Below, piece by piece: positions 20,967 to 31,900 of a DNA stretch of 64,000 bases. Where the stretch lies: positions 7,620,001-7,684,000 of the forward strand of contig BSBM01000092.1 of NCBI GenBank assembly GCA_027924585.1, written 5' to 3'. The DNA is from Larix kaempferi (taxonomy: Eukaryota > Streptophyta > Pinopsida > Pinales > Pinaceae). Below the pieces are notes generated by a model. It ran no database searches, was not told the origin of the DNA, and was given only the letters and a program-made list of their open reading frames with translations. Position numbers and translations under genes: made by a program. Within the stretch, counting starts at the first letter, position 1. The number at the start of each line of letters is the position of its first letter.

Positions 20967-21872
20967 ATGCTGAAGTTATATCTCCCTAAGATAGTGGACA
21001 CTTGTAAGTTGAACCGAGAGCATCACGAGAAACCGTGGATGGTACAACTAGCCACCGGTACCAAACAAAAGGTCTTCGAGTTAGTTAAAACTTGTGGGAT
21101 AGACTTAAACAGTTTTCCAACTATGTTAGAACTAAACATTCTACCCCTAGGATTGTATGATGTACTTATCGGCATGGATTGGTTAGAAGAACACCATGTC
21201 CTACTTAACTGCTTAAACAAATCCTTACTCTGCAGGGATGACCAAGGGAATCAGAAGATGATTCAGGGTATCCCTAAGAAAGTGTCTATAAGACAAATCT
21301 CTGCCTTACAAGCAAAGAAATGTATCAGAAAAGGTTGTAAACTCTTTGCCGTCAATATCCAAAACATAGAAACTGATAGGGAACAGAAGATCGAAGACTT
21401 CCCAGTCCTTGTAGAGTTCAGAGATGTATTTCCCGAGGAAATATTGGGATTACCACGCAAACGAGACTTAGACTTTTCCATTGAATTAACACTCGGGTCA
21501 GTACCAGCTTCCAAAGCTCCTTATCACATGAGAACACCAGAATTGTTAGAGCTCAAGCTTCAGTTACAAGAACTAATCGACAAAAGGTACATTCGACCAG
21601 GTGTGTCCCCTTGGGGAGCACCAATACTCTTTGTCAAAAAGAAGGATGGAATGCTGCGGATGTGCATTGACTACTGCCAACTCAATAAAATGACCATTAA
21701 GAACCGTTACCCCCTCCCTAGAATCGACGACTTGTTTGACCAATTCGGAGTAGCGAAGATCTTCTCAAAGATCGACTTACGATCTGGATACCATCAGGTA
21801 AGAATCCGTGATGAGGATATCAACAAAACTGCATTTCGGAGCCGTTATGTGCATGATGAACAACATCTTTAG
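20967..21872 (+). pseudogene. Gyp1 pol: protease C-terminus and first half of RT
   Basis: The frame covers the end of the protease ([20 protein letters not shown]) and the start of [111 protein letters not shown]. These are the conserved Ty3/gypsy RT blocks. After AFRSRY the sequence jumps, with the block containing the family motif MPFGLTNAP deleted (about 60 bp), and the frame shifts. The enzyme cannot be functional. Confidence 0.9.
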
Positions 21873-22680
21873 TAAGTACCTCGATAAGTTCATTCTAGTC
21901 TTTATTGACGACATTTCAATCTACTCCAAGAATGAAGAAGAAAATGAGGAACACCTCCGAATTGTTTTACGAATACTACGGGAACACCAACTATACACCA
22001 AGTTTAGTAAGTGTGATTTCTACAAACCCCAGATTCAATACTTAGGACATATCATTTTCGAAAAGGGAATAGCAGTCGACCCTGAAAAGGTTAAAGCTAT
22101 CGAAGAATGGCCCACACCTACGTGTGTATTCGATATAAGATCATTTTTAGGTTTAGCCGTCTACTACCGAAAGTTCATTGAGAACTTCTCTCGGATTGCA
22201 TGCCCCATGACTACCTTACAGAAGAAGGAAAATAAGTTCATCTGGACAGCTAAGTGCGAAGAAATATTTCAGAAGCTGAAGCAACTATTGATTAGTGCAC
22301 CAATCTTACGAATTGCAGACCCCAATGGAGACTTCGTTGTTTGCACGGATGCAAGCAAGGAAAGACTTGGGGGAGTCCTTATGCAAGACAATTTTTCCAT
22401 ATTCTACGAATCAAGGAAATTAAAAGAACATGAGCAAAAATACCCTACGCACGATCTCGAGCTAGCCACCATCATCCATGCATTGAAGATGTGGCGACAT
22501 TATCTAATGGGAAAGAAATTCCTATTGTTGACAGACAACATGAGTTTGAAGTATCTTTTCAACCAAACTGACCTAAACACTAGGCAGGCTAGATGGTTAG
22601 CCTTCCTTAGTGAGTAACATTTCAAACTAAAGCACATTAAAGGAAAAGAAAACAAGATTGTTGATGCCTTGAGCCGATGA
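21850..22680 (+). pseudogene. Gyp1 pol: second half of RT and RNase H
   Basis: RT resumes with [20 protein letters not shown]; the catalytic motif is FIDD. Then YLGHIIFEKGIAVDPEKV, WPTPTCVFDIRSFLGLAVYY (thumb) and RNase H: FVVCTDASKERLGGVLMQ, YESRKLKEHEQKYPTHDLEL, ALKMWRHYLMG, LLTDNMSLKYLFNQ. One TAA interrupts after WLAFLSE (22615-22617), followed by HIKGKENKIVDALSR. The RNase H catalytic Asp, Glu and Asp are visible. Confidence 0.9.
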
Positions 22681-22686
22681 ACACAT

Positions 22687-23087
22687 ATGATTTACGAGGT
22701 CACAGTGAGTCAAACAGACTCAGACTTTCACAATAGGATTCGAACGGCAAGTAAGAGTGACTTTCACTACACGGAAATCCTTGCAAAGATCCAGAAAGAT
22801 AGACTATTCCAACAACAAAAAGAATATAAGATAGACGTGTTGGGACTACTATGGTCGAAAGAAAGACTTTACGTCCCAGAGAGTGGAGACATTAGATCAA
22901 ATGTCCTCACTGAATTTCACCAGAAACCCTATTTAGGGAATCCTGGATATCAAAAGATGATATCAGCAGTAAAGAAGCATTACTTTTGCCTAAGTTGAAG
23001 TACGACATTGCCATGTTCATCGCGAAATGTTAGGAATTCCAACTGGTCAAAGAAGAACACCAACACCCCTCTGGTTTACTACAACAT
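22687..23087 (+). pseudogene. Gyp1 integrase N-terminal (H2C2) region
   Basis: The frame contains LLWSKERLYVPESGDIRSNV and FHQKPYLGNPGYQKMISAVK, the part of gypsy integrase with the two zinc-binding His. The Cys pair is damaged: the segment after 22998 reads about KC-stop-EFQ where family members read CxxCQ. It ends at the start of the catalytic core. Confidence 0.8.
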
Positions 23088-24179
23088 TTGCCCATTTCGA
23101 AATGGAAGTGGGAGGTAATAAGTATGGACTTCATTACAGGCTTACCCAAGAGTAAGAGGCAGAACGATTCCATCTTTACGGTGGTAGACAAGCTGTCTAA
23201 AGCATCCCATTTCATAGCGGTAAAATATACCTACAAAGCAGTCCACATCGCGGACATCTTCTTGAAGGAGATCTTTCGATTGCATGGGATACCCAAGGCA
23301 ATCATTTCTGATAGGGACATGAAGTTCACTAGCAACTTCTGGAGAGCATTGTTCTCCGGTTTGGAGACACAATTACAATTCAGTACCACGTACCACCCCC
23401 AAACCGACGGACAAACGGAATGAGTAAACCAAATTCTTGAGGACATGCTGAGAATGTATGTCATGAACAACCCCACTATGTGGGAATATTATTTGCACCT
23501 CGCATAGTTTGCGTACAACAACGGTTATCAAACCTCGGCCAAAATGAGCCCTTTTGAGGTATTCTACAGCAGGAAATGTCAGACACATGTGACTTGGGAG
23601 AGTCTGCTAGACAGACTTATGTTAGGACCCGACCTACTAAAATATTTGGAACAACTAGTTTCCAAGTTACAACTAAACTTGAAAGAAGCACAGGACCGCT
23701 ATAAGAGTTATGCGGACAAGAAAAGAAAAGAAAAAGACTACCAAGTCGGTGAGCATGTTTTCCTAAAAGTAAAGGCAAAACGAAGCTCTTTGAGCTTAGG
23801 TCAACGCGGGAAACTAGCCCCCAAGTTTTTAGGACCTTTCGATATACTGAACAGGAAGGGTCCAGTGGTGTATGAGTTAGGCTTACTAGCTCATGTAAAA
23901 GTTCATAATGTTTTTCATGCATCATTATTAAAGAAATATGTATACGATACTAAACATGTAATTGATTGGTCCTTATTACAGGTGGAACTCGAAGGGGAGT
24001 TTAGGCCAGAACCACTCCACATTCTGGACAAGAGAGAGGTGCAACTTAGGAGGAGGACCATTACCCAGTTGAAAGTGCAATGGAGGCACTTCGGACCAGA
24101 TGAGTTTACTTGGGAGAATAAGACCACCATGAAAGAGGCATACCCCGCCTTGTTTCATGACCTCATTCCTAGTCGCTAG
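23088..24179 (+). pseudogene. Gyp1 integrase core and chromodomain-like C-terminus
   Basis: Core: WEVISMDFITGLP (first Asp), AIISDRDMKFTSNFW (second Asp), TYHPQTDGQTE followed by a stop where Arg is usual (the catalytic Glu is kept). A second stop lies in YYLHLA-stop-FAYNNGY. From 23544 the frame is open to 24179: FEVFYSRKCQTHVTWES, YADKKRKEKDYQVGEHVFLK (GPY/F region), VHNVFHASLLKKYVYD, then LHILDKREVQLRRRTITQLK and VQWRHFGPDEFTWENKTTM, a chromodomain-like tail. This marks a chromovirus, probably Tekay-like. Two stops make it non-functional. Confidence 0.9.
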
Positions 24180-24203
24180 AAACACCGGGACGGTGTTGTT
24201 TCT

Positions 24204-24216
24204 AAGCAGGGAGGGA
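24204..24216 (+). other. Gyp1 polypurine tract
   Basis: AAGCAGGGAGGGA directly precedes the 3' LTR start TGTAATATCCC, the expected position of the plus-strand primer. Confidence 0.85.
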
Positions 24217-27200
24217 TGTAATATCCCAAACTTTGGACTAACTATTTCTATTGTTATATTGGGCCACGACGCCAGCACATATGTTTTATTTTGAGTATTG
24301 GGCATGAGCCCTAGCACCCATGATTTATTCTTTTATATATTGACATACTGGGCATGGACCCTAACTGACTTCTTTATTGAGTGTATATTGGGTGAGGAGG
24401 CCCTAATGTGTGGTTATGTTCTTTAACATATGATATGGGTACAAGCCCTAATATACTGATATGATCTTTTGTTACCTACTATGCAGAGCTATGATTTTAC
24501 ATGATTGACTTATGAGTGTGTTGAGCGTGGACTCAGAAACACACATATAACCTACGTACTCGGCATAAGCACCGATGTACCTAGAAGAATGTTTATGTAC
24601 TGGGAGTAAGCCCTGAGGTACATTGAGTGTTGGGCATAATCCCTAGAGCACTCCAAGCTTGATAAATGAATACTGGATCCGAGGCCACATGAATATTCTA
24701 GATGTGGCTCACAACCACATTCTTGCACTAGTGTTGAGCAAGAAGCTCTGGAAATGCACTGGCTTAATGTCCATGTGAAAGTGTTGAGTTAAAAGGATCT
24801 GAAGAGCACTCGGGGTTACTAAATATCAAAGTGTTGAGTCGGAAAGACTCTAAATAGCACTTCTACTTTCATCACATTTATTTAATTTGGTTAAATGAGT
24901 CATCTTGTATCTATCATCAAATACTGCGGGAACTACCATGTTAAATGAGGAAATCCGACATGCAAGAGAGAGACTAGAGATGCCTATCCAAGCTTACTGA
25001 AACACCGTCCAAAGAAGTGGACATTATCCTTAAAATGTTTAAAGAAGTATCATGTAAAGATACATAATTAAATAAAAGATAATTACCATAACCTAAAGTA
25101 TGGATTGACTAAGAGTAGTCTTAAAGGAACAAAGTGCATAAAGGTCTCAAGTCTAAATAGTATTATTTAGAGCTTTAATAATACTGATGGTTATTATAAA
25201 ATATAATTATTATTGCATATAGTTTATGCATAGTAAGCTGCCACATTATTAAATATTATTAGTAATGTATTAACATTTAGGTTGAAATATAATTATGGTT
25301 ATTATTATTATCATTATGAAAAGATTGAGTTAAAATCACTTATGATTAAAACAAATGAAGAGTCCTAGTTCGACAAGGACTAGTTTTGTTTTAGTGATAA
25401 ATCTTTTAAATATTAATTATTTAATTTAAAGAAAATAATTATTCAAACAACCATAATTCAAGACTCGCCTACATAAAGAAGGCTGATCCAAAGATTGGGG
25501 ATCTTATCTTTTTCATTATCATTCTCTTATGGTAATTAGAGAGAATTATCTGCTCCAAGAACTGAAGCAGCCCCATACAATATTTCCAGATATGAACCAG
25601 CAGTGAACCTAGGGCCTCTATCTCTTATTTCATAATGGAACCAACTCGGCGGGATCTAGTTAGAACCAGGAACGGTCTAAGGGTCATGGTTGGGAGGAAC
25701 ATGGTATCCCCAAAGTTATCCAACTAAGAAATCATCCTAATAGGTCAGCTAAGCTCAAAATTTTTTGCATTAATTATTGTTTGAGTGTGTAGGATTCTAC
25801 AGAGAGGATCAAGTTCCAAAGCAACCAAGTATGTAGGGTTAACTTTCCCATTTCCAGTTATAGTAGATGTTAGACTTTTATACTAGAATTAATGGTTCGG
25901 CATTGTTTTAATTCTTAACACAAATATTATCAACTTAGAGGTTTGGCCTAGAAACCTGTGCAGGGTCTAGTAGGTCTAGCCTAGCTAGCCTATGCTAGAC
26001 ATCACACCATCAGAAAACTTAGGAACTCTCTCATTGCTTTTCGAAGGAATTTTTATCACTGTGCATTTCTCCTTTTATTTCCATATTTTTTTCTAAGCTA
26101 GGGTTATTACTTCTTTAAAAATAATTATGTTTTCTGGTTAGAATCGTTTTACCATTTCATAGTACAGAGTTCACTTCTGCCCTTATTTCTTTTATTATTT
26201 ATTATTAAAGACCAAGTCTAGCAAAGGTGTTGGACTAGCTATAGAAACTCTCAAAGTCTCTTGAAACTTTGAAGATGACTTATTCAGAATTTTATCTACA
26301 CAGCATCTCCAAACCAAAGTCTACACGATACTTCTTGTCTGACTATTAACCATGGGAAGAAAAATGAAGTCGTTGCAAACAGTAGACCAATTTTTAGAGT
26401 GAGGGTATCCATCTTTTCTTGTATTCATTTTATTTTCTTGAAAATCACCGAATACGAATATCAAACGCAACAGGACAACCATCAAAACTCTTAAGCACCA
26501 TTACACATCAAGAAACGCAGGCTCACAACAACCATATCATTTTCTACATTAGCTACCATATTTTCCTTTGAAACATTGTTGCAGACAGTAAACATGAAAT
26601 CATAGGTAGAATTGAATGTGCCATTATTTAGACTTCCAGAAATCAAAACGTTAAACAAAACAATGCGCAGGCTAAGGTGACCATGATTTCCTCATCAAAC
26701 CATTTCAAACAAGACTTTTACCTATTATTTTAACCACCAGTCAACCCAGTACTTACCATAACGAAAATGCAACAGATTCACAAGGGTTATGACTTCATTA
26801 CAATCACAACTCAGACTTGCATATTACATTTTAAACTTATAAAAACCTGATGGGCTCCACTCCCATCTCAAGGATCGAATCCCACAGCAAAACGATAGAC
26901 GCTCCATACATTTTAATTTAATAGCCATAGGTCGGGATATCAAACCTCTGGATAAACACCAATGCCTAGGTCACATTTAATAAACTAGACAACTGACAGA
27001 AGTACCACCGACATCAACGAATACAGATTTTCCATTTAGAAGAACAATCAACTATCTTCAAGTTAGAAGCACGACAGTATATACACAAACCTAAATTCTC
27101 TTACGCCATAGTAAAATGCAGAACAAAGCTAAGGCGACTTTCATTTAACAATATGGACTCCCTTGAATGGACAAACAACTTCCCACCAAAGATTCAAACT

Positions 27201-28663
27201 GACAGAGCACCATTTAAAAACACAGTGACCATAATTTTTTCATACATCCATTTGGGTCTCATTGCAACGAAAAACGCAGAGGTCCATACAAACAACAAAC
27301 AAACTCCATAGAGAAATACAGGTGGCAATATTCTTTTCCAAACCCACATTTACGTAGTATGATTACCATTTAAAAAAACTACACAGGACCCAATTGTTAA
27401 ACCCTACTGTAAGTATGGGAACCCTTAGGAGTTTCATTCATCAAAATAATATTTACAACATTTTCCAACACCCCGGTCCAGCCAAAGGTGACCGCATTCG
27501 AGACTTGAAAATCATAGTGAGCTAAAGGCATCACTAAGTCTCCCTAATGCATTTCAATTAGAGTCTTCTTCCACAACCAAGACAGGAAGGCGTGAAGGGT
27601 TGAAGGAACCCTGGAGTTACCAGTCCAATTCCCAAACGTAGCTAGTGTTGTCTCCCATTTGGTCCAAACGCAGAGATTTCGTACCACAACTCCACACTTG
27701 TCAATAGAGGCAAGCCAATACAAGTTAGTGCCTGAACATTCATTTAGCACAAAGATTAAAGACTTGAAAAACCCAGTATTTACATATTGAAGGGTTACCT
27801 GGTAGGATTCGTTTGTGTACATCTCCTTTCAAGACCACCAGCGATACCCTAGCCATGAGCATAGATCAGGACAGGCGTAGCTACCACACAACCAGCCAAA
27901 ACTCCCTCTCGGCCATAAGACAAATGATATGACAACATTGTGCAAACCCTCGATAAGACCCTTAGTGCCTAGCTGGCCATAGGCCACGTGATAGTCATGT
28001 GCGTCATTAAGACTCCCAACAGCCATGATAGGACTCCAATTTAATTGTAAACTATATAGTATAGTCATGTAGGTTTCAATTCTTGGTTAATTATCACCAA
28101 GGTAATATATTAGCCATACATGTTTTGCATAAGGGGTGTTTACACTTTAAGTGAATTACATGATGGAGTTGTTCAAAGGATGGCCACCAAGGTACACCTG
28201 CAAGAGTAAGACAAATATATATGTATTAGAGAAATCGCTAAGTAAGTCAACAGGTTTCAAACATTCACACCTTACCTCTCCGCGACTCTGTCAAGGGTAC
28301 ATAAATCAACCCCAAGTTTCCAGGGTATTTCAACTCCTCTCATCAGTTTCATCTTGCTAGAGGATGACATTTAGACAATTTACATTTGTAACATGCAATT
28401 ATACCATACGAGAGAAAGAGGGACTTCTAGTATTAGTCTCATAGGTTAAATTTCCACAGAAAAAAAGCTACCACAATTACTTCCACAAAGAGCAGGACTG
28501 ATAAAAACTACCATGCTAGGAATTCCATAAACTCTTAAATATTGAAATCAAGTACCGATACTTTTCACAGTGCTAAAGTTAATTTATAAATATATAGTCC
28601 ATGTTAGGCAATCTAGCAAGTAGAAGATTTTTTTTTAAATTTGACTATTTTGGGGACATTACA
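24217..28663 (+). repeat. Gyp1 3' LTR (4447 bp)
   Basis: Begins TGTAATATCCC after the polypurine tract and ends GGGGACATTACA, giving inverted ends TGTAAT/ATTACA. The right 2.3 kb match 7102-9402. It contains no supported gene. The first 450 bp carry a degenerate repeat with GGGCATnAGCCC cores. Bases after 28663 (GGCCC) continue as Cop2 integrase. Confidence 0.92.
24255..24650 (+). repeat. Degenerate GGGC-n-GCCC repeat in the Gyp1 3' LTR
   Basis: Motifs like TATTGGGCATGAGCCCTAG recur near 24260, 24299, 24350, 24390, 24436, 24560, 24601 and 24630, at 30-125 bp spacing. Each is a short inverted repeat able to form a small hairpin. The matching part of the 5' LTR is outside the window. Confidence 0.6.
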
Positions 28664-29131
28664 GGCCCTTTGTTTATTAGGTAAACAACAATATCTACAA
28701 CATCTGCCCAAAACTGTAAGGGAAACCTTGCATGTAATCTTATACACCTTGCATGCTCCATGATTATTCTGTTCATCCTTTCTGACACACCATTTTATTG
28801 TAGTGTTCCTGGGACTGTCTTCTCCATATGGATCCCATAGTATGAACAATAACTGTCAAACTCATTGCCGTAGTATTCACTTCTATTATCAGATCTAAGA
28901 CACTTCAACCTTTTTCCTATCTCATTCTTAACCAAAGATTTCCACTTCTTAAAAGTAGAAAACACATAAGATTTTTGTCTAATGCAATAAACCCAAGTTT
29001 TTCTAGTTGCATCATCAATAAAAGTAACATCGTAACGGGAGCCACCAAGGGATTGTACCCGAGCCGGTCCCCATACATTTGTATGCAAAATATCTAACTT
29101 TTCACTCTTCTTTTGTTTCCTAACCCTGAGA
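28664..29131 (-). pseudogene. Cop2 pol: integrase catalytic core
   Basis: On the minus strand: FLRVRKQKKSEKLDILHTNV (usual HTDV, so the first catalytic Asp is Asn), VTFIDDATRKTWVYCIRQKS, CLRSDNRSEYYGNEF (second Asp), PGTLQQNGVSERMNRIIMEH (Glu) and WADVVDIVVYLIN. This is a copia integrase with high similarity to the common plant Tork-like type. It ends at 28664, where Gyp1 interrupts it, so RT and RNase H should lie left of the window. At 29131 it is cut by Gyp2; the missing upstream part continues at 49975. Confidence 0.88.
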
Positions 29132-29136
29132 AATAT

Positions 29137-31719
29137 TGTCATGTCCCTTATACCCTCAGATCCCTTTAGAGTGATGACAGAACAACCAGATATTTTCTTT
29201 TTCAAACCTATCCACAACTCTGCCCTTTTTCACAGCGCAATGTCTTTGGTACGCAACTCCACAATCTGCGATCCGCAAGTCGGAAGTTAGAAGGTTAGAA
29301 CGCTCAATATACAACATTGAAGAAATGAACTCTGACTTCCGCACTTCGTAATCCGTGATGTGGGAGTCGTAATGTCGGGACACCCAGTTCTCTGCTCCAT
29401 GAAAATTACACCTCTGAATTCCGCACTCTCCAATCCAGCTTGTAGGAGTCGGAAGTAGGAACTCTGAAATCACATCGTCGAATAAAATACGCCTTTGAAT
29501 TCCGCATTCTGTAGTGCAGGAGTCAGAAGGTCGGGATGCCAAATACACAGCGTGGAATAAAATACGCCTCTAACTTCCGCATTCTGCACTGCGGGAGTCG
29601 CAAAGTTGAGACGCCAAAATACTAGGCATCAGAGAAAATACGACTCCGACTTCTGCATTCCGCAGTGTAGGAGTTAGAAAGTCGGGATGCCAAAATACTC
29701 GGCGTTAGAGAAAATGCAACTTCGACTTCTGCATTCCGCAGTGCAGGAATCAAAAAGTTGGGATGCCAAAATACTCGGCGTCGAAGAAAATATGACTCTA
29801 ACTTCCGCATTCCGCATTGCGGGTTCTAGAAAGTCAGGACGCCAAAATACACAGCGTTGAAGAAAATACGACTCCGACTTCCGCATTCCGCACTGTGGGT
29901 TCGAAAAGTCGGAAGTCGGCCATACCCCTACGACTTCCAACTTCTCAGGATGATAACATCCTCATCCTGAGTCCATTTTTGAAAAAATTGCTACCATTGG
30001 AAAGCTCTTAGCGAGCTCTGTGCAACAGTTTGATCCTATGCCACACCTAAGAACTCTAACCCTGCCACTCTTCCAACCAAAATGCTACCCCGAACTCCAT
30101 CAATTCCTCTTTACCCCCCTGTCAAAATCCCTAGTATCAACGTGTCATGGCCCCTCCCTCCATCTGACCCACATAAGGGCATGAATACATCAGGGGGTGT
30201 CTAATGCATAGTAAACATACATAGTGGAATTAAAACTGATTAATGCATCTACAACATGCAAGAATAACAACATATTTAACACAAGTAAAATGATGCAACA
30301 ATCAAAAGAATGAACTAGCCTCATGCTTAGGATTATACATAGGTTTCCTATTGATTAACTCAATGTGATCATTTCATTCAGATTGAATTGGAATAACAAA
30401 TAAACACAACATAGGTAGTTGCATCATTTAGGACCACAGAGAGCACTTATCTTTGAAATGAAATTTTCCAAGCAACTGGATATGTGAGAGCAATGTTCCA
30501 CCCAACCATAGGTCTCTGTCCAGCCTATATTCTTTTAGCTGGGATGTGTATCCACTGAGGAGCAACTAAACAGGCTCACTCACAACCATGGCTTCACACA
30601 AAAAAACATGCTAAGCCAACACACAGTTGGGTTTATCGAGCATGTAAAAGACAATGGAGGAGGATGCTAAGCTAGTGAGATCAACCACAGAGCTACAGGT
30701 ATCTCAAACTAAACTCAAATAGCCTTGGCACCCACAATACCTACCACACCCAACACAAGGAAGGTCACCTTCTCTGCTTCATAGTCCCTCAGGAACCCCT
30801 TCCCTCCAGTGCTCTCAGGGTGGGCATAGAAAGGTCCAAGTTGTTGATTCCTTGACACTCTAGCCTTCATTGGGTTTATCAAGCAATTCCACCTTATGTT
30901 CTATTTCTTCTCTGTCATTCCCACTTGGATTTTCTCAATTTCTACGGCCAAAGCGACTCTATCTCGCAATTGGATTCTCGATGATCAACTCAGGGTTTTC
31001 TCACGGGTTTCGAGCATCTCACACTCTGTAAATTTTCCCTACGATTCATGCCAACAGATCCCCCATTGGCTTTAACTTCCCACATGAATTTCTGAGTGAA
31101 TTCAAAACTCTAAATCGGGGTTTTTCTCAGAATTGTGATTTTCCTTATTTCTTCACTGCTCAGCTTTCTCCTTCTCTAAACTTCCTTTGCTGGTCTAGGA
31201 TGGAATGGGGATGAGGGAAGACAAATCCTAGGAGGAAGAGTGACTTTTGGATCAAGGAAAATAGAGCCCCATACCCTTCCATCCGAAATTTTGGCGTTTC
31301 CCACACTCCATCAACCTCATGAATAGTTTTCTTCAACCACTTCCTTTAGCAGAATTAAATTTCAGCATGTAAGGTCAAAGGAGTTCTTAGGATGAAATTT
31401 GGCAGCCTATGGTCCAATCCCACAACCCCCTCACCTCTCCCTAGTGGATACACATGGCCCTCTCTTATTAGTTGCCTCCATAGCTAGTTTTTTTGGTATT
31501 TTTATTGCAATTTTAATATTTACATCATTTACAATGTCCCATGGCTTAATAGCACATGGATGACAGAATATCAAACACTTGTCTTTTACATAAAACCGAG
31601 CATCCACTAGTGGGGCCTAGTTGGCCTTGAGCTCCACGCTAGGAAAACATACATCGCATGTATACATAATTTACATTGAAAGCCAAATATGTCCTAAGGG
31701 TCGAAATGGGGGTATTACA
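29137..31719 (-). repeat. Gyp2 3' LTR (2583 bp)
   Basis: On the plus strand it runs from TGTCATGTCCC to GGGGGTATTACA, the reverse complement of TGTAATACCCCC...GGGACATGACA. It matches 41336-43688 plus 49695-49969 once S2 is removed. It includes a tandem repeat array (29280-29930). No gene is seen. Confidence 0.93.
29280..29930 (-). repeat. Hairpin-forming tandem repeat of about 75 bp in the Gyp2 3' LTR
   Basis: About eight or nine imperfect units of 65-80 bp, each containing CTTCCGCATTCCGCAGTGCGG followed by GAGTCGGAAAGTCGGGA and GCCAAAATAC(T)CGGCGT. Inside a unit CCGCA pairs with TGCGG and CCGACTT with AAGTCGG, so each can fold into a stem of about 15 bp. The homologous array in the other LTR is at 41470-42150. 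Confidence 0.85.
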
Positions 31720-31735
31720 TTTCCCTCCCCCTTAG
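31720..31735 (-). other. Gyp2 polypurine tract
   Basis: On the minus strand AAGGGGGAGGGAAA lies immediately before the 3' LTR start TGTAATACC, as required for plus-strand priming. Confidence 0.88.
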
Positions 31736-31900
31736 AAAAACACTGTCCATTGTGTTCTCAAAACTAAACAAAATTGGGAATGCCTCTCTCATGGCATCCT
31801 CCAGCTCCCATGTAGCCTTATTGGGACTAAGGTGCTTCCATTGCACCTTCACCTATCTGATGGCTCAGTTCTGGAGCAACGTGACCTTCTTGTCGAGGAT
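31736..31900 (-). pseudogene. Gyp2 integrase C-terminus, chromodomain-like remnant
   Basis: The minus strand reads ILDKKVTLLQN-stop then VKVQWKHLSPNKATWELEDA and MREAFPILF. The pattern VQWKxxSPxxATWE is the core of integrase chromodomains. It is separated from the rest of integrase by S1; 31896-31900 is one copy of the AGGAT duplication. Two stops are present upstream of the conserved core. Confidence 0.8.

Larger units (their letters stand above)
7102..28663 (+). mobile_element. Gyp1: chromovirus-type Ty3/gypsy element with 4.4-kb LTRs
   Basis: Order on the plus strand: partial 5' LTR, primer site, gag, [TRG1 insertion], zinc knuckle, protease, RT, RNase H, integrase with chromodomain-like tail, polypurine tract, 3' LTR. 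Integrase after RNase H defines Ty3/gypsy. The LTR termini are TGTAAT...ATTACA. Bases 7102-9402 match 26366-28663, proving the left part is the rest of the 5' LTR. Its first 2.1 kb lie left of the window because Cop1 inserted in it. The right end abuts Cop2 integrase at 28664. The two LTR parts differ at several per cent of sites and pol has several stops, so the element is defunct. Confidence 0.9.

Noticed and set aside
23976-24317. Minus-strand frames over the Gyp1 integrase end
   Set aside because: Antisense shadows of a well-supported integrase/chromodomain region.
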